From Saprospiraceae bacterium (lineage in GTDB: Bacteria; Bacteroidota; Bacteroidia; Chitinophagales; Saprospiraceae), in contig JAGQWR010000095.1 in the NCBI GenBank assembly GCA_020437105.1, positions 1 through 64,000 of the forward strand: a DNA stretch of 64,000 nucleotides. Direction: 5' to 3'. The notes under the pieces were generated by a model, which saw only the letters and a program-made list of their open reading frames with translations, was not told the DNA's origin and made no database searches. A program made the position numbers and the translations under genes. The stretch's first letter is position 1. Every line of letters begins with the position of its first letter. Below, one piece after another: positions 1 through 9,873 of the stretch.

Positions 1-1324
1 GGGCTTGGTGGATGCGCAGTCCGAGGCTCCAGCCACCATCGGATGGATACCCGCTTTGAGGCCAGATCCAGGCTGGGTTTTCACCGGATGTTTCGGTCAT
101 CCAGGATTTTTTGCCAAATGCGGAGAACCCCGCTACATTGCCGGGAATGCCAGCTGCCGGACTGCTTTGCCAGCCATTTACCCACCAATCCCAGAGTACA
201 GAATTTGCTCCGGCGACTGAAACGCCATCACTTCCATATCCGTGGATGCAGAAAAAATCGACCGCATCAGCTGCTTCCGGGTCTGCTGCAATGTTTTGGA
301 GGTATTGCAAATTTTTATGGGTAGGATCGGAAGCACCACCATATTGCCACATGCCATATGCATCGCCTCCCAGAAGGTCTTCGGGGCCCATGATCAGGAT
401 GTTTTCGAGGGCAGGATATTTGTCAAATTCTTCGCGAAGGACTTTAACTGCTTTAATATACTGTTGTGATAATGGATAAGTCGCGCTGTTATAAAATTGC
501 TCAAAATTTAATTCATTTTGAATACTGATCGCATAAAAGGAGACATTATGAAATTCCTGATATCCCAAAATATAGGCTGCCGTACTTCGGGCAAATTGGG
601 TAAGTGCGGAGGTTGGTCCTGTTCCACCCAAAGCGGCATCATCAAATACTTCCAATGGGGTATCACTGACGTCGAGCATACCGCCGGCATAATTTCCTCC
701 CCAAACAAAGGGCCATTCAGCTCCAAAAACGGGACCGGGCCACCAGTTTTGCGACCAGGAATTTCCGGAAGATACTTTCACCCAGGGTAGGGGTGACCAA
801 AGGGAGCCGATTAGCTTGAAATCGCCCAGTTGGGCTGCATTGGCCATGCCTTCGCTAATGGCGCCGTCCGGAGCATACTGGAAATACCCTACATTTTCAT
901 CGATGTCTGGTCCCATAACGGCAATAGGCGCATGCAATCCGCCGAAAAGGCGCGAATAATCATCGGGGCCGGTATAGGTGCGCACCCGATTATCCTCCGG
1001 ACCGTTTGGATTGTCAGGGTCTTCCAGATTAAAGACGCTGTCTGTGCCGGAGCCCATAAACCAGGGAGAATAAACGCTTAAATCTGAGTAAGGGGCAATT
1101 AGCTGCGGGGTGAGATCGACCCGATAAATGGAAGCCCGGAGGTCTTCGTAGTACAATTCCTGCCACCAGTTTTGATTAACATCCCCATTCCCCTGGTGTG
1201 CTCCAAAGCCGTCAATGATTTGATGCTTCTGGTTTAGGTCCACCAGGATTAGCGCTTCTTGCGAATAAACGAACAGACTAAAGCCTGTCAGGATGAAAAC
1301 AAGGGGAATACATCGGATAGTCAT
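1..1324 (-). CDS. Secreted GH30-like glycoside hydrolase (3' end outside window)
   Basis: The frame is open from the ATG at 1324 to the window edge (about 441 codons), so the C-terminus is missing. A signal peptide of about 22 residues ends near VYSQ. The mature start carries the IDGFGAHQG-type motif typical of clan GH-A family 30 enzymes. SIQNE further on fits the acid/base Glu (Asn-Glu pair), and WMTETSGE near the edge fits the nucleophile Glu. This points to a secreted retaining glycosidase acting on beta-linked polysaccharide; the substrate cannot be read from sequence. Many proteins of this type end in a T9SS signal, which would lie beyond the window. It is 54 bp downstream of the transporter gene on the same strand. 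Family assignment is moderately sure, and a related clan-A family is possible. Confidence 0.75.
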   Translation of the reverse strand, partial: MTIRCIPLVFILTGFSLFVYSQEALILVDLNQKHQIIDGFGAHQGNGDVNQNWWQELYYEDLRASIYRVDLTPQLIAPYSDLSVYSPWFMGSGTDSVFNLEDPDNPNGPEDNRVRTYTGPDDYSRLFGGLHAPIAVMGPDIDENVGYFQYAPDGAISEGMANAAQLGDFKLIGSLWSPLPWVKVSSGNSWSQNWWPGPVFGAEWPFVWGGNYAGGMLDVSDTPLEVFDDAALGGTGPTSALTQFARSTAAYILGYQEFHNVSFYAISIQNELNFEQFYNSATYPLSQQYIKAVKVLREEFDKYPALENILIMGPEDLLGGDAYGMWQYGGASDPTHKNLQYLQNIAADPEAADAVDFFCIHGYGSDGVSVAGANSVLWDWWVNGWQSSPAAGIPGNVAGFSAFGKKSWMTETSGENPAWIWPQSGYPSDGGWSLGLRIHQA

Positions 1325-1378
1325 GGAGCATTTTTTAGACTACCAAGTTAATAAATGTACATAGACTACAAGCCGATC

Positions 1379-3607
1379 CTATCTCAATAAGACGGGGAGT
1401 GCGTCTTTCATGCTATTATTTTGTACAAAAATAACCGTTTGGGCGACCTGTCCCATTTCTTCCAATATTTCAGTATGGCTTTCTTCTTCCCCGATTTCGG
1501 TATGTTTTAAACCCAGGAAGACAATGTCTGCATTACCGCTCTTTTCCTTGAGCAAGGCCCGGAATCCACTATCCCCTTTTTGATGTACGGTTACGGTAGC
1601 GGGGATTCTGGATTTTTTTATCGAATACTGAATGCCACGTTGAAGCAGGAGCTGGTCCTCCGGCGTATCCACAGCTGCCTGAATAAGGATTTCAGCGCGT
1701 TTCCATTCCTCGTTGAGCTTGAGCATATAGGCCAAAATAAGGAGGAGATCCCCATTGGTTTGCCGGCCGCCCCACCAAATATGTATTCGTTTGTGGTTCT
1801 TTTCTTTCCAGGCTTCGTGGTCATTAAATTTGGCCAAAATGATGTTCTTTCCGGAAACACCCAAATCCCGAATGATTTTCAACTGATTGACATTCGACTC
1901 TTTTATGCCAGACCAGCCAAACATGATGGTATTGGTCTTTAGCCCCGCAATTCCATGTCCCTTCGAAATTGAGAGGATACCTTCATGTAATGAGTCAACT
2001 ATGTCAATTTCGCAAAAGGCCTCCAACCGATATGGCTTAAGGGCCTGATTCATTTGGGGTTGTAGCAGGTGGACATTTTCAATCGTTTTTTTGTCCTTGC
2101 TGGAAATGAGCCGCGCAATACTTAAAACCCCCTTGTTTTGTCCGAAAGCGGCAGCCAGTTTAACCAGTTCAATCCGGGAAGGGATATCTTTTACGAAAAC
2201 CAGAATCAGCGGTCGCCAGTTTCTGGAACTGATCATTCGATTGTTCATGCGCAAGAGAGCGAATCGGGCAATTTGCATCCAGAACCCGGCATTTACGTCG
2301 CCCCACTGTTGTTCGAGTAATTTTCTTCGGAAGTAAATATAGCAGCCCGCTTCCAGGCCCACCGCAAGCAGGAGTGCTGTCGGACTGATATAATAAATAA
2401 CAATCAGGCCGAGCAGGGCCCCTCCGAGTGAAAGCTGCCAGGGCACATTTATGCGTGGGCGGTAGGAGGGTTCGGCAACAAATTTTTCGATGGCTGCCAC
2501 CAGGTTGATTACCACATAGAGGGTAAGAAACAAAACGGTTACAAATCGGGCAACGGTGTTCAGGTCTCCTAATGCTACGGCCACAAGGGCAATCGCTGCT
2601 GTGACCCAGGTGGCAACCGTAGGCTCCCCTGTCTTGGATGTTTTGGCAAAAATTTTGGGAGCTAAACCATCGTTAGCGAGTGACTGCAAACCGCGTGGTC
2701 CGCTCAATACACTGCTAAAGGCAGCGGAAAGGATGGCACCTAAAACGGCCGGATAAATAAGTATTCCGCCAAACAAAGCCACTTTGGTCCAGGACTGTAT
2801 CCCAAATTCCGGGTCTGCCATTTGGGTAGCAGATACCAAAACTGTTATGGATAGTAAGGTCGGTACCAGCATATAGATCAGCGTACTCACTAATATAGAC
2901 CCAATGGTACCCCGGGGGATGGAAGTGGCAGGGTCTTTCAGGTCTCCACTCATAGCCATCCCCGCCATAAAACCCGTTACGCCGGGAAAAAAAACAGCAA
3001 AGACCACCCAGAAACCGCCCGGTTCGCTTCGGTAGGTAGGCTGCCACTCCGGCATATGAAGTTCGTGGGAGAATACGCCCCAAATAAGTGCGCAAAAAGC
3101 GATCCCTACCAGGATAAGCATCGGGAATTGAATCTTTAATACAAGTTCTGCGCTTTTTATCGCCAGCCCCGAAACAATAAGGATGACGGCGGCAGTGATC
3201 AATGGCGGCGCATAAGGAGGAATTGGTCCCCAGCTCGCCGGCCAGAATAGCAGCACCGCTTCTACAAATCCGAAGGCATAAAAGGTAAGACTCAGCGTTC
3301 GGCTGATGTAAAAAGCGACTCCAATGGCTCCACCTGTTTCAATACCCAGACTCCTGGATACCAAAAAATAGGCCCCGCCAGCCCCCATGTCCATATTGGT
3401 CGCAATAGACGAGGCACTCAAGCCTGTAATAAAAGTGATTGAATGGGCTAATATGACGGCCACCAGGGTAAGTCCCAGGCCCAGATTTCCCAATACCCAA
3501 CCGAATCGGAGGAATAATATAAGACCCAAAACGGTTAGTAAACTTGGGAGAAATACTCCCAGAAAGGTGCCAAATTTCTTGACTTCGGAGTTAGCAGGAG
3601 ACTGCAT
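1379..3607 (-). CDS. SLC12-like cation-chloride cotransporter / APC-superfamily permease
   Basis: This 742-aa integral inner-membrane protein starts at ATG 3607. Residues about 10-430 form the 12-helix APC core. The first helix region (FGTFLGVFLPSLLTVLG, then FLRFGWVLGNLGL) is the signature of SLC12 cation-chloride cotransporters. The cytoplasmic C-terminal half (about 460-742) has the SLC12-type regulatory fold, including a TNTIMFGWSG stretch and IHIWWGG. The likely role is electroneutral K+ or Na+/K+ with Cl- transport, but bacterial members are poorly characterised and amino-acid transport cannot be excluded. It is separated from the lectin gene upstream by about 120 bp with a hairpin and a short tandem repeat, so it is probably transcribed separately. 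Confidence 0.8.
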   Translation of the reverse strand: MQSPANSEVKKFGTFLGVFLPSLLTVLGLILFLRFGWVLGNLGLGLTLVAVILAHSITFITGLSASSIATNMDMGAGGAYFLVSRSLGIETGGAIGVAFYISRTLSLTFYAFGFVEAVLLFWPASWGPIPPYAPPLITAAVILIVSGLAIKSAELVLKIQFPMLILVGIAFCALIWGVFSHELHMPEWQPTYRSEPGGFWVVFAVFFPGVTGFMAGMAMSGDLKDPATSIPRGTIGSILVSTLIYMLVPTLLSITVLVSATQMADPEFGIQSWTKVALFGGILIYPAVLGAILSAAFSSVLSGPRGLQSLANDGLAPKIFAKTSKTGEPTVATWVTAAIALVAVALGDLNTVARFVTVLFLTLYVVINLVAAIEKFVAEPSYRPRINVPWQLSLGGALLGLIVIYYISPTALLLAVGLEAGCYIYFRRKLLEQQWGDVNAGFWMQIARFALLRMNNRMISSRNWRPLILVFVKDIPSRIELVKLAAAFGQNKGVLSIARLISSKDKKTIENVHLLQPQMNQALKPYRLEAFCEIDIVDSLHEGILSISKGHGIAGLKTNTIMFGWSGIKESNVNQLKIIRDLGVSGKNIILAKFNDHEAWKEKNHKRIHIWWGGRQTNGDLLLILAYMLKLNEEWKRAEILIQAAVDTPEDQLLLQRGIQYSIKKSRIPATVTVHQKGDSGFRALLKEKSGNADIVFLGLKHTEIGEEESHTEILEEMGQVAQTVIFVQNNSMKDALPVLLR

Positions 3608-3644
3608 AATTATGGAGATTCTATCAAAGGCGAATGTAAGGTAT

Positions 3645-3675
3645 TTTTACCTCCCTTTTACCTCCCTTTTACCCC
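3645..3675. repeat. Short 11-bp tandem repeat upstream of transporter gene
   Basis: TTTTACCTCCC is repeated twice in full and once in part just upstream of the transporter start (3607). It lies in the likely leader or promoter region of that leftward gene. A copy-number change here could alter expression, but nothing more can be said. Confidence 0.5.
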
Positions 3676-3689
3676 ATGTCCGGATTAAG

Positions 3690-3709
3690 AGATGCTATGT
3701 TTAGCATCT
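3690..3709 (-). terminator. Possible hairpin terminator after the lectin gene
   Basis: A perfect 7-bp inverted repeat, AGATGCT / AGCATCT with a 6-nt loop, lies 23 bp past the stop of the leftward lectin gene. It lacks a clear T-tract, so termination is only a possibility. Confidence 0.3.
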
Positions 3710-3731
3710 AATTATTGGAGCATCTAACCAC

Positions 3732-5357
3732 CTACCTCAATACCATTACATCACCCATTTCTAAAAAGGGTTCCCCATCCTTAAAAAAGCCTTCCATGAT
3801 CCAGACATAGATCCCTTCAGATACCTCTTTGCCCCGGGAAGTACCGTCCCAACCAGCGAGAAGATCATTGGACTGCAGGTTATGCCGTTCATAAACGAGT
3901 CCGCCCCAGCGGTCAAAAATGCGCATATAAGAGATCTCCCGTATGTCGCCTCCATCCTGAACGAAAAAGTAATCGTTTAATCCATTATTATCCGGACTAA
4001 AGATGTTGGGCAGATAAAACTCCCGGCAGGTTTCATATTCCAGCGTGATACTGCCAGTCGCTTTCCCACAGGCATTTGATACCGTTACCGAATAAGTTCC
4101 AGGTCCGGTTACTTCGTATATCGATTGCTCCCAGCCATCCTGCCAGATATATTCGGCATTCGGGTCATCAATGGTTACGTCCAGAAAGAGCGAACTACCT
4201 TCACACAGCGGGTCATCCGCAGTTAGGTTGGCAGTTGGTAAGGGGATAACGTCTATGTTTATGATCCCACTATCAAAACAATACTCGTCAACTGTAACGG
4301 TAACCGAATACTGGCCGTTTGAGTTTACCTCAATAATGGCGCTGGTATCGCCGGTGTTCCACAGGTAGGTGGAGTTGGGATTATAGGCATCCAGCAATAA
4401 AAAATCGCCACTGCACAGGATGGTGTCCTGCCCGAGGTCAACAAAGGAAGAATCGCCATCAACGGTAACCAGAATAGAGTCGTATAACGGAACCCCGCAG
4501 TCATCGAAAATCGCTACTGTGTAGGAGGTGGTCTCTGTTGGGGACGCAATTGGATTTGCAATAAAGGGATTGCTTAATCCTTCCGGAGGACTCCATTCAT
4601 AGTTCTGCCCGCCCGTGACTTCCAACTGAATGGAACCGTTTGGACAAAGCACTACATCTTCGAGTTGATCGAGAAAGGTCGTATAACTCAGACAGACTTC
4701 CTGAAAATTATTCAATGCTCCGGTAGCTGCTGTGAAGCCCCAAAAGACTTCGGGATCTCCTCCGAAAATGTCATTAACCACGTCGCCAACGTATAGTATT
4801 CGGAGGCTGCAGTCAACATAAATACGAAGGGCCTGGGTCTGAGCATTCCAGGAAACCCGTAGTTCATGCCATTTGCAATCTTCCAGGTTGGGGCCAGTAG
4901 CCAGTGCCTGCACAGGCCCGGACAGATTATTAGGGCCGCCATGATTCAGGTCGCCGTTTTGGATGATGGCAATATGATCGTACTCGGGATCATTCAGGTC
5001 ACCATTTTGAAAAGTGTCAAATTCTACTCCAAGCGAAGGGGTGACCCCTCCAAATCCGATCTCTCCACCGGCCACTCCGATAGAGGTACTGACAGGCTGA
5101 AAGCCAAATACAATGCCATCGGCTCCGTCGGCATCCTTACAACCCAGGAAAATTTCCAGCACTGCCTCAAAGGATTGATCCAGATTAATTTTATCCAGAT
5201 TCCAGATAGATCCGGCCTGCACATTTTGGGTTTGTGTCAGCTGGTAGCAGCCACCACCCTCTGCAATGGCAGAACCATTTAATTGAAACTGTGCTTCCAA
5301 TTGGCTCCAATAGCCAAGAAAGCAGAAACAAAGAGCCACTATTTTCCGGTTATTCAT
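3732..5357 (-). CDS. Exported L-type lectin protein with T9SS type B (gliding-associated) C-terminal domain
   Basis: The protein has a signal peptide ending near LEAQ. An L-type (legume-like) lectin jelly-roll follows, about residues 25-230, with the carbohydrate/metal-loop pattern GVEFDTFQNGD...DHIAI. Then come two or three Ig/PKD-like beta modules (about 235-440). The C-terminal domain of about 90 residues opens with LPNIFSPDNNGLND and contains RIFDRWGGLVYE, the CHU_C / gliding motility-associated signature that directs T9SS type B export. The product is therefore a surface or released carbohydrate-binding protein, perhaps an adhesin. I chose ATG 5357: AGGAG sits 6 nt upstream of it but directly abuts the alternative ATG at 5363. 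The protein is 541 aa and has no enzymatic domain that I recognise. Confidence 0.87.
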   Translation of the reverse strand: MNNRKIVALCFCFLGYWSQLEAQFQLNGSAIAEGGGCYQLTQTQNVQAGSIWNLDKINLDQSFEAVLEIFLGCKDADGADGIVFGFQPVSTSIGVAGGEIGFGGVTPSLGVEFDTFQNGDLNDPEYDHIAIIQNGDLNHGGPNNLSGPVQALATGPNLEDCKWHELRVSWNAQTQALRIYVDCSLRILYVGDVVNDIFGGDPEVFWGFTAATGALNNFQEVCLSYTTFLDQLEDVVLCPNGSIQLEVTGGQNYEWSPPEGLSNPFIANPIASPTETTSYTVAIFDDCGVPLYDSILVTVDGDSSFVDLGQDTILCSGDFLLLDAYNPNSTYLWNTGDTSAIIEVNSNGQYSVTVTVDEYCFDSGIINIDVIPLPTANLTADDPLCEGSSLFLDVTIDDPNAEYIWQDGWEQSIYEVTGPGTYSVTVSNACGKATGSITLEYETCREFYLPNIFSPDNNGLNDYFFVQDGGDIREISYMRIFDRWGGLVYERHNLQSNDLLAGWDGTSRGKEVSEGIYVWIMEGFFKDGEPFLEMGDVMVLR

Positions 5358-5421
5358 GGGCATCTCCTATATAGACCGGAGAGAGGGATATGATGTTGCT
5401 TAATTCGATGAAAATTCCGTT

Positions 5422-7971
5422 TTACTTAGGTTTCTTTTTTCGAGCTGGTTTACTTCGTGGCGCTACGGATACTTTGGATTTCCGCTCTGCTCCTTTTTGC
5501 GTAGCCGGATCGGGCAGTTGTGCCGGATCAGAGATGTTTCCCTGGTCCTTCCAGTAAAAAAACACCAGCGCTCCAATGCCAAGTAACAAGATCAACCAAC
5601 CCATTAATTTGGAGATCTTTTCCCCCTGGTAATAGGATTTAGGCGAAAACACCATCTTCAGCTCGCGTGATTGCCCGGCCGGGAGTGGTAAGGCCCGAAG
5701 CAGGAAGTTGGCTTTTAAGATGTCTGTGTACGGCTCTCCGTCCAGATAGGTTTTCCAGCCTTTCTCAGCCGGGTAATAGATTTCTGAGAATACCGCCAAT
5801 TGCGGACCAGCAGCCGAATATCGATAAACCAATGTATCCGGATGGTAACTCACCAGACTGATGCTTGCCAGCGAATCGGGTTGAATTTGGTATCCATCCA
5901 GTGGCCCTGCAAATTTTTGTTGGATAAGTGCTTTGGAAGCCGGGTCAAGGCTAGCCAAACCAAGAAACTCTGCATCCCCGTCGGCTACTACTTCATAGGA
6001 TGGTACAAACCAGGCATTTCCCATCGCGCCCGGATTTTGCTGCGCGCGATCCGGCGGCGAAATAAAATACTTGGTATTTAACATATCATAGACTGACTGT
6101 CCGCCAGCCGGGTTGCCCAGATATTTTTCGATGATCTCCTGGTAGCGCATAAGTTTTGCGGCATGATATCCTCCAATACTTTTGTGGTGGTAGGACGTAA
6201 TCGCATCGGCAAAAGGGCCCCGTCGGAAATCGGCTACCCGATAAGACAGTGCCGGGTCGGCCATAATTTGCTTATCACTTTCAGAAGGCGCTATGACTGC
6301 CTGACTTTGACCGGGACTGACAAAATCATCGTTGCTCAGCGTACGCCGGGCCACACCAAACATATCCACAGCTACCAGCGCGCCAATTCCCAACACAGCT
6401 AAAAGCGTGTGGAAATTATTTTTCAGATAAAACCACAGAATGGCAAAAGTACCCCCGGCAAATAACAGGCTCCGCAACACATCTGCCCGCAGGAGCGCAG
6501 CCCGGTCAGCAGCAACGGCTTGTGCTACATCTGCCGGAAGTGATTCGGTATTAAACCCTGAAACGTAGCTAATGATGTAGGCAATAATTAATAGTCCGCC
6601 GCTCACAGCACCAGCCAGTTTTAGTGCTTTTAGTTTTTCATCATTCGACGTCTCCGCACTAATAAATGTTTGTAATCCCAGTGCTGACAGAATACAAACC
6701 ATAAAGAATGCAGGACCCATAGCCATGGTAACTGCCCGGAATTTGCTGTACATCGGGAAATAATCAAACAGCAAATAATTGAGCAGTTTGAAATTGCTAC
6801 CCCAGGCCAGCATGACCATGAGTGCAGCACCAATAACAAGCCAGACCTTTATTGGGCGTTTGACCAGAAAGGCACCCAGGAAAAACAGGAACAGGATCGC
6901 GGCCCCGAAATAGGTCGCACTGCCAACACTTGGTTGAGTGCCCCAATAGTGGGTTGTTGCCGGAACCAGCTGATTTGCTTTTTCAGGATCATTCATTCGC
7001 GTAAGCGCCCGATAGGTGTCACTGTCGGGATCAGATACAAAACTGCTGCTGCTGGTACCCCCCATGAAGTTTGGTACCATCAGCGACATGGTTTCCAATT
7101 TTCCAAAACTCCATCGGAAAACATATTCTTTAGACAATCCGCTTTCACCTGCTTTAGACCCGGAGCTTGTAGCATCTTTAACGGTTAGTTCCGAGTTTCC
7201 TCGAATGCTTTCCTGAGAATACTCATAAGTAGTCCAGAGCCGGCCAATATTAGATCCGAAGGCCAGGCCGGTGCCTGCAATGATGATACCTGTTGCGAGG
7301 AAAAATGATTTTAGTTCGCTGCTGCGAATGGCCTGATATAAATAGACGGCTCCGAGAATACCGATCAGGATCAGGGTGTAATAGGTGATTTGCAGGTGAT
7401 TTGCCAATAGCTGTAAAGCCATAAAATAGGCCGTGAGTGCGCCACCGAGCAAATACCTTCCGCGAAAGCATAAAATAACGGAGGCCAGCACCGGGCCCAT
7501 ATAACCCATCGCGACGATCTTGGTGGAGTGGCCTGTGAGCACCTGATCCATAAAATTGGAGCCGAATCCAAAAGCAATGGAGGTGATGAGGGCTATGCGC
7601 CAATCGACTTTCAGGACGACCATCAGGAAATAAAACCCGGCCATGAGTAAGAGCACACCGGTATGAGGTGGCCACATTGGATTACCTAAAAGGAAGGCTG
7701 TGAAGCAGTATTTTAGCGGACTTTTGGTATTGTACAGGATTTGATATCCGGGCATACCGGAAAACATGGAGTTGGTCCATAGCGGGTAGGCGCCGGTATC
7801 CGGATCCTGATATTCCCGCAGCTCGGCCTGCATGCCGCGTGCCATGATATTATCTGATTGTTGTAAAACTTTACCCTCAAATGCTGCCGGACTAAAGTAA
7901 ACGAAGGAAACGGTCAGGAGGATAAGATATGCCAGGATATGGACCAGATATTTTTTTAAATTAGCAATCAT
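5422..7971 (-). CDS. YfhO family polytopic membrane protein
   Basis: This 849-aa protein has about 12-14 predicted membrane segments in the N-terminal two thirds, a large extracytoplasmic domain (about 590-800), one last membrane helix and a Lys/Arg-rich tail. The FSGMPGYQI and GHSTKIVAMGYMGP stretches and overall layout match the YfhO family, which is related in fold to GT-C glycosyltransferases and is linked in Firmicutes to sugar decoration of lipoteichoic acid. In Bacteroidota the substrate is unknown; attaching sugars from a polyprenyl carrier is an inference. ATG 7971 is chosen over the longer TTG start at 8037, because that TTG falls inside a good -7 promoter element (8035-8042). The gene is divergent from the GT2 gene at 8091, which could act in the same glycan pathway. 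Confidence 0.85.
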   Translation of the reverse strand: MIANLKKYLVHILAYLILLTVSFVYFSPAAFEGKVLQQSDNIMARGMQAELREYQDPDTGAYPLWTNSMFSGMPGYQILYNTKSPLKYCFTAFLLGNPMWPPHTGVLLLMAGFYFLMVVLKVDWRIALITSIAFGFGSNFMDQVLTGHSTKIVAMGYMGPVLASVILCFRGRYLLGGALTAYFMALQLLANHLQITYYTLILIGILGAVYLYQAIRSSELKSFFLATGIIIAGTGLAFGSNIGRLWTTYEYSQESIRGNSELTVKDATSSGSKAGESGLSKEYVFRWSFGKLETMSLMVPNFMGGTSSSSFVSDPDSDTYRALTRMNDPEKANQLVPATTHYWGTQPSVGSATYFGAAILFLFFLGAFLVKRPIKVWLVIGAALMVMLAWGSNFKLLNYLLFDYFPMYSKFRAVTMAMGPAFFMVCILSALGLQTFISAETSNDEKLKALKLAGAVSGGLLIIAYIISYVSGFNTESLPADVAQAVAADRAALLRADVLRSLLFAGGTFAILWFYLKNNFHTLLAVLGIGALVAVDMFGVARRTLSNDDFVSPGQSQAVIAPSESDKQIMADPALSYRVADFRRGPFADAITSYHHKSIGGYHAAKLMRYQEIIEKYLGNPAGGQSVYDMLNTKYFISPPDRAQQNPGAMGNAWFVPSYEVVADGDAEFLGLASLDPASKALIQQKFAGPLDGYQIQPDSLASISLVSYHPDTLVYRYSAAGPQLAVFSEIYYPAEKGWKTYLDGEPYTDILKANFLLRALPLPAGQSRELKMVFSPKSYYQGEKISKLMGWLILLLGIGALVFFYWKDQGNISDPAQLPDPATQKGAERKSKVSVAPRSKPARKKKPK

Positions 7972-8034
7972 GCGAACCGAAATTTGTCTTTTTGAATTTG
8001 CGGATTTACCTGGATTTATTCCAGGCCGGACCTC

Positions 8035-8042
8035 CAAATGTA
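8035..8042 (-). promoter_or_regulatory. Candidate -7 element for the YfhO gene
   Basis: Read leftward this is TACATTTG, a full match to the Bacteroidota TAnnTTTG consensus. It would give a leader of about 58 nt before ATG 7971. No convincing -33 TTG lies at normal spacing. Confidence 0.4.
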
Positions 8043-8090
8043 CGCAATTTTGTGTAGGCCATTAGCTGTCAAAAACCTAGCTTTGCCAAT

Positions 8091-8876
8091 ATGCAAAAAG
8101 TAAGCATCATAACGGTGGTTTATAATGCCAGAGAACTGCTGGCAAAAACAATGGAGAGTGTTTTTGCACAAACCTATTCGAATATTGAGTACGTCATTGT
8201 CGATGGCGCTTCTAAAGATGGTACCCTAAAGCTGATCGAGGAAAATGCTGCCCGTATCTCCCGATGGGTCAGTGAGCCAGACAAGGGGTTGTATGACGCG
8301 ATGAGTAAATCATTAAAACTGGCCACCGGCGATTTTGTCTGGTTTGTCAATGCAGGCGACCTGATTCCGGAGTCTGATACGCTGGAGCGGATAATGGCAA
8401 AAGCAGAACCGGATACAGATGTGTTATACGGGGAGGTTATGATTGTCGATAAGGACTGGAATCCACTCGGTACCCGCACTGAACGCACTACCCGAAAATT
8501 ACCGAAAGTATTGGATTGGCGCAGTATGCAATATGGTATGGTGGTTTGTCATCAGGGCTTTATTGCGCGTCGGCAGCTGGCTGGTCCGTATATGGAAAAC
8601 AATTGGGTGGCCGATCTGGACTGGGTCATTCGAATTTTAAAGCGCAGCAGGAAGAATACGCTGGTACCCCTGATTTTTGCCGAGTTTCAGGAAGGTGGCG
8701 TCTCTTCGCAAAAGCATTGGGCCTCTTTAAAGGACCGCTATGCGATCCTCCAAAACCACTTTGGCTTTTTTGCGAATCTCAAAGCGCATATTTGGGTGCT
8801 CCTGCGTGCCTTGTTCTTTAAGCTTACAGGAAATCAACATCGACGTAATAAGGGTACTTCATCAGAAGCTCAATAG
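8091..8876 (+). CDS. Family 2 glycosyltransferase
   Basis: This 261-aa cytoplasmic GT-A enzyme starts with the GT2 pattern VSIITVVYNA at residues 3-12. It has the nucleotide-binding ..EYVIVDGASKDGT stretch near 34-46 and FVNAGDLI near 85-92, which replaces the classical DxD with AGD. The likely reaction is transfer of a sugar from a nucleotide-sugar to a surface glycan or lipid-linked acceptor; close relatives include WcaA/PgaC-like enzymes. The donor is not predictable. The last 53 bp overlap the 3' end of gpsA on the opposite strand. A perfect TAGCTTTG (8078-8085) precedes the ATG by only 5 bp, so a leaderless transcript is possible. Confidence 0.88.
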   Translation: MQKVSIITVVYNARELLAKTMESVFAQTYSNIEYVIVDGASKDGTLKLIEENAARISRWVSEPDKGLYDAMSKSLKLATGDFVWFVNAGDLIPESDTLERIMAKAEPDTDVLYGEVMIVDKDWNPLGTRTERTTRKLPKVLDWRSMQYGMVVCHQGFIARRQLAGPYMENNWVADLDWVIRILKRSRKNTLVPLIFAEFQEGGVSSQKHWASLKDRYAILQNHFGFFANLKAHIWVLLRALFFKLTGNQHRRNKGTSSEAQ

Positions 8877-9873
8877 CCCGTTCAAAGGGATATTCCTCAT
8901 GTACTACCCGATACAACACTTCTGTGATCGGAACGTGTAATTGGTAGTATTCTGCCAGATCGCGGGCAATGCGTAGTGTACGAAGGCCTTCAGCTAATTC
9001 CGGCATGGAATCTTTAATAACATCTGCTTTTTCGCCTTTCCCAAGTCGATTCCCGAAAGTAAAATTTCTACTTTTTTCGGAGGTGGCGGTACAGATCAGA
9101 TCGCCGATACCGGCTGTGCCCAGGAAGGCAGCCGGAGTTGCTCCCATCGCTTTTCCAAAACTGATCATTTCCATGAGTCCGCGGGTGATCAGCAAAGCCT
9201 GGATGTTTTTACCCAGGCCCATGCCGGCCAGAATACCCGATCCGATAGCGATGGAATTTTTTAGAGCACCAGCTAATTCTGCTCCCAAAATTTCCCGGGA
9301 ACCAAAAACCTGAAAATGACTACTGCTCAGCGCATCCTTCCCTAAGTTGATGACCTCCTGAAAGTGGCTGGCGATAAGAGTAGCTGTTGGTTGTCCCTCC
9401 ATAATTTCACCGGCCAGATTCGGTCCGGAAAGACAACCTATTCGTACCACAACACTTTCCTGCCTGATGACCTCACTCATCGTGTGGATATGGGAGCGGT
9501 TAAGTGGTGTAGATTCTGTTTCGCCGGGTTTTCGTTGCAGGTCAAACCCTTTGGTCCCGTGTATGAGTACGTGGTAGGGTTTCAGGTAGGGACCCAATTG
9601 TTTCATCATAGCCCGAAACTGCTCGGAAGGAACGATCGGAAAGAGCAGGTCGCAGTTTGCTGCCAGTTCGGCCAGGTCATTGGTTGCACGTATTCTGGGC
9701 GACAGGGCAATATCGAAATGCCGATGGGTCGAATTAATTTTTTGCACTAAAGCCTCCTGCCTGCTAAAAAGGAGCACATCTTTTTTGTGGGCCAACAAAT
9801 TTGAAATGGCGGTACCAAAACTGCCCGCGCCAATGACCCCAACCTGCGATTTAGTAGCGTATCCTTCTGCCAT
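8824..9873 (-). CDS. gpsA: NAD(P)H-dependent glycerol-3-phosphate dehydrogenase
   Basis: This soluble enzyme reduces dihydroxyacetone phosphate to sn-glycerol 3-phosphate for phospholipid synthesis. The N-terminal Rossmann motif GVIGAGSFGTAIS is at about residues 12-24. The catalytic lysine lies in GALKNSIAIGSG, and the C-terminal helical domain has the family pattern GTAGIGDLICT. At 349 aa it is near the usual 330-340. Its 3' end overlaps the convergent GT2 gene by 53 bp in a different frame, so the last 17 residues of each protein are encoded by the same DNA on opposite strands. Confidence 0.96.
   Translation of the reverse strand: MAEGYATKSQVGVIGAGSFGTAISNLLAHKKDVLLFSRQEALVQKINSTHRHFDIALSPRIRATNDLAELAANCDLLFPIVPSEQFRAMMKQLGPYLKPYHVLIHGTKGFDLQRKPGETESTPLNRSHIHTMSEVIRQESVVVRIGCLSGPNLAGEIMEGQPTATLIASHFQEVINLGKDALSSSHFQVFGSREILGAELAGALKNSIAIGSGILAGMGLGKNIQALLITRGLMEMISFGKAMGATPAAFLGTAGIGDLICTATSEKSRNFTFGNRLGKGEKADVIKDSMPELAEGLRTLRIARDLAEYYQLHVPITEVLYRVVHEEYPFERAIELLMKYPYYVDVDFL

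Noticed and set aside
7972..8037. Longer YfhO start at TTG 8037
   Set aside because: The TTG lies inside a complete TAnnTTTG element and the added 22 residues do not resemble a family N-terminus; ATG 7971 begins right before the first membrane helix.
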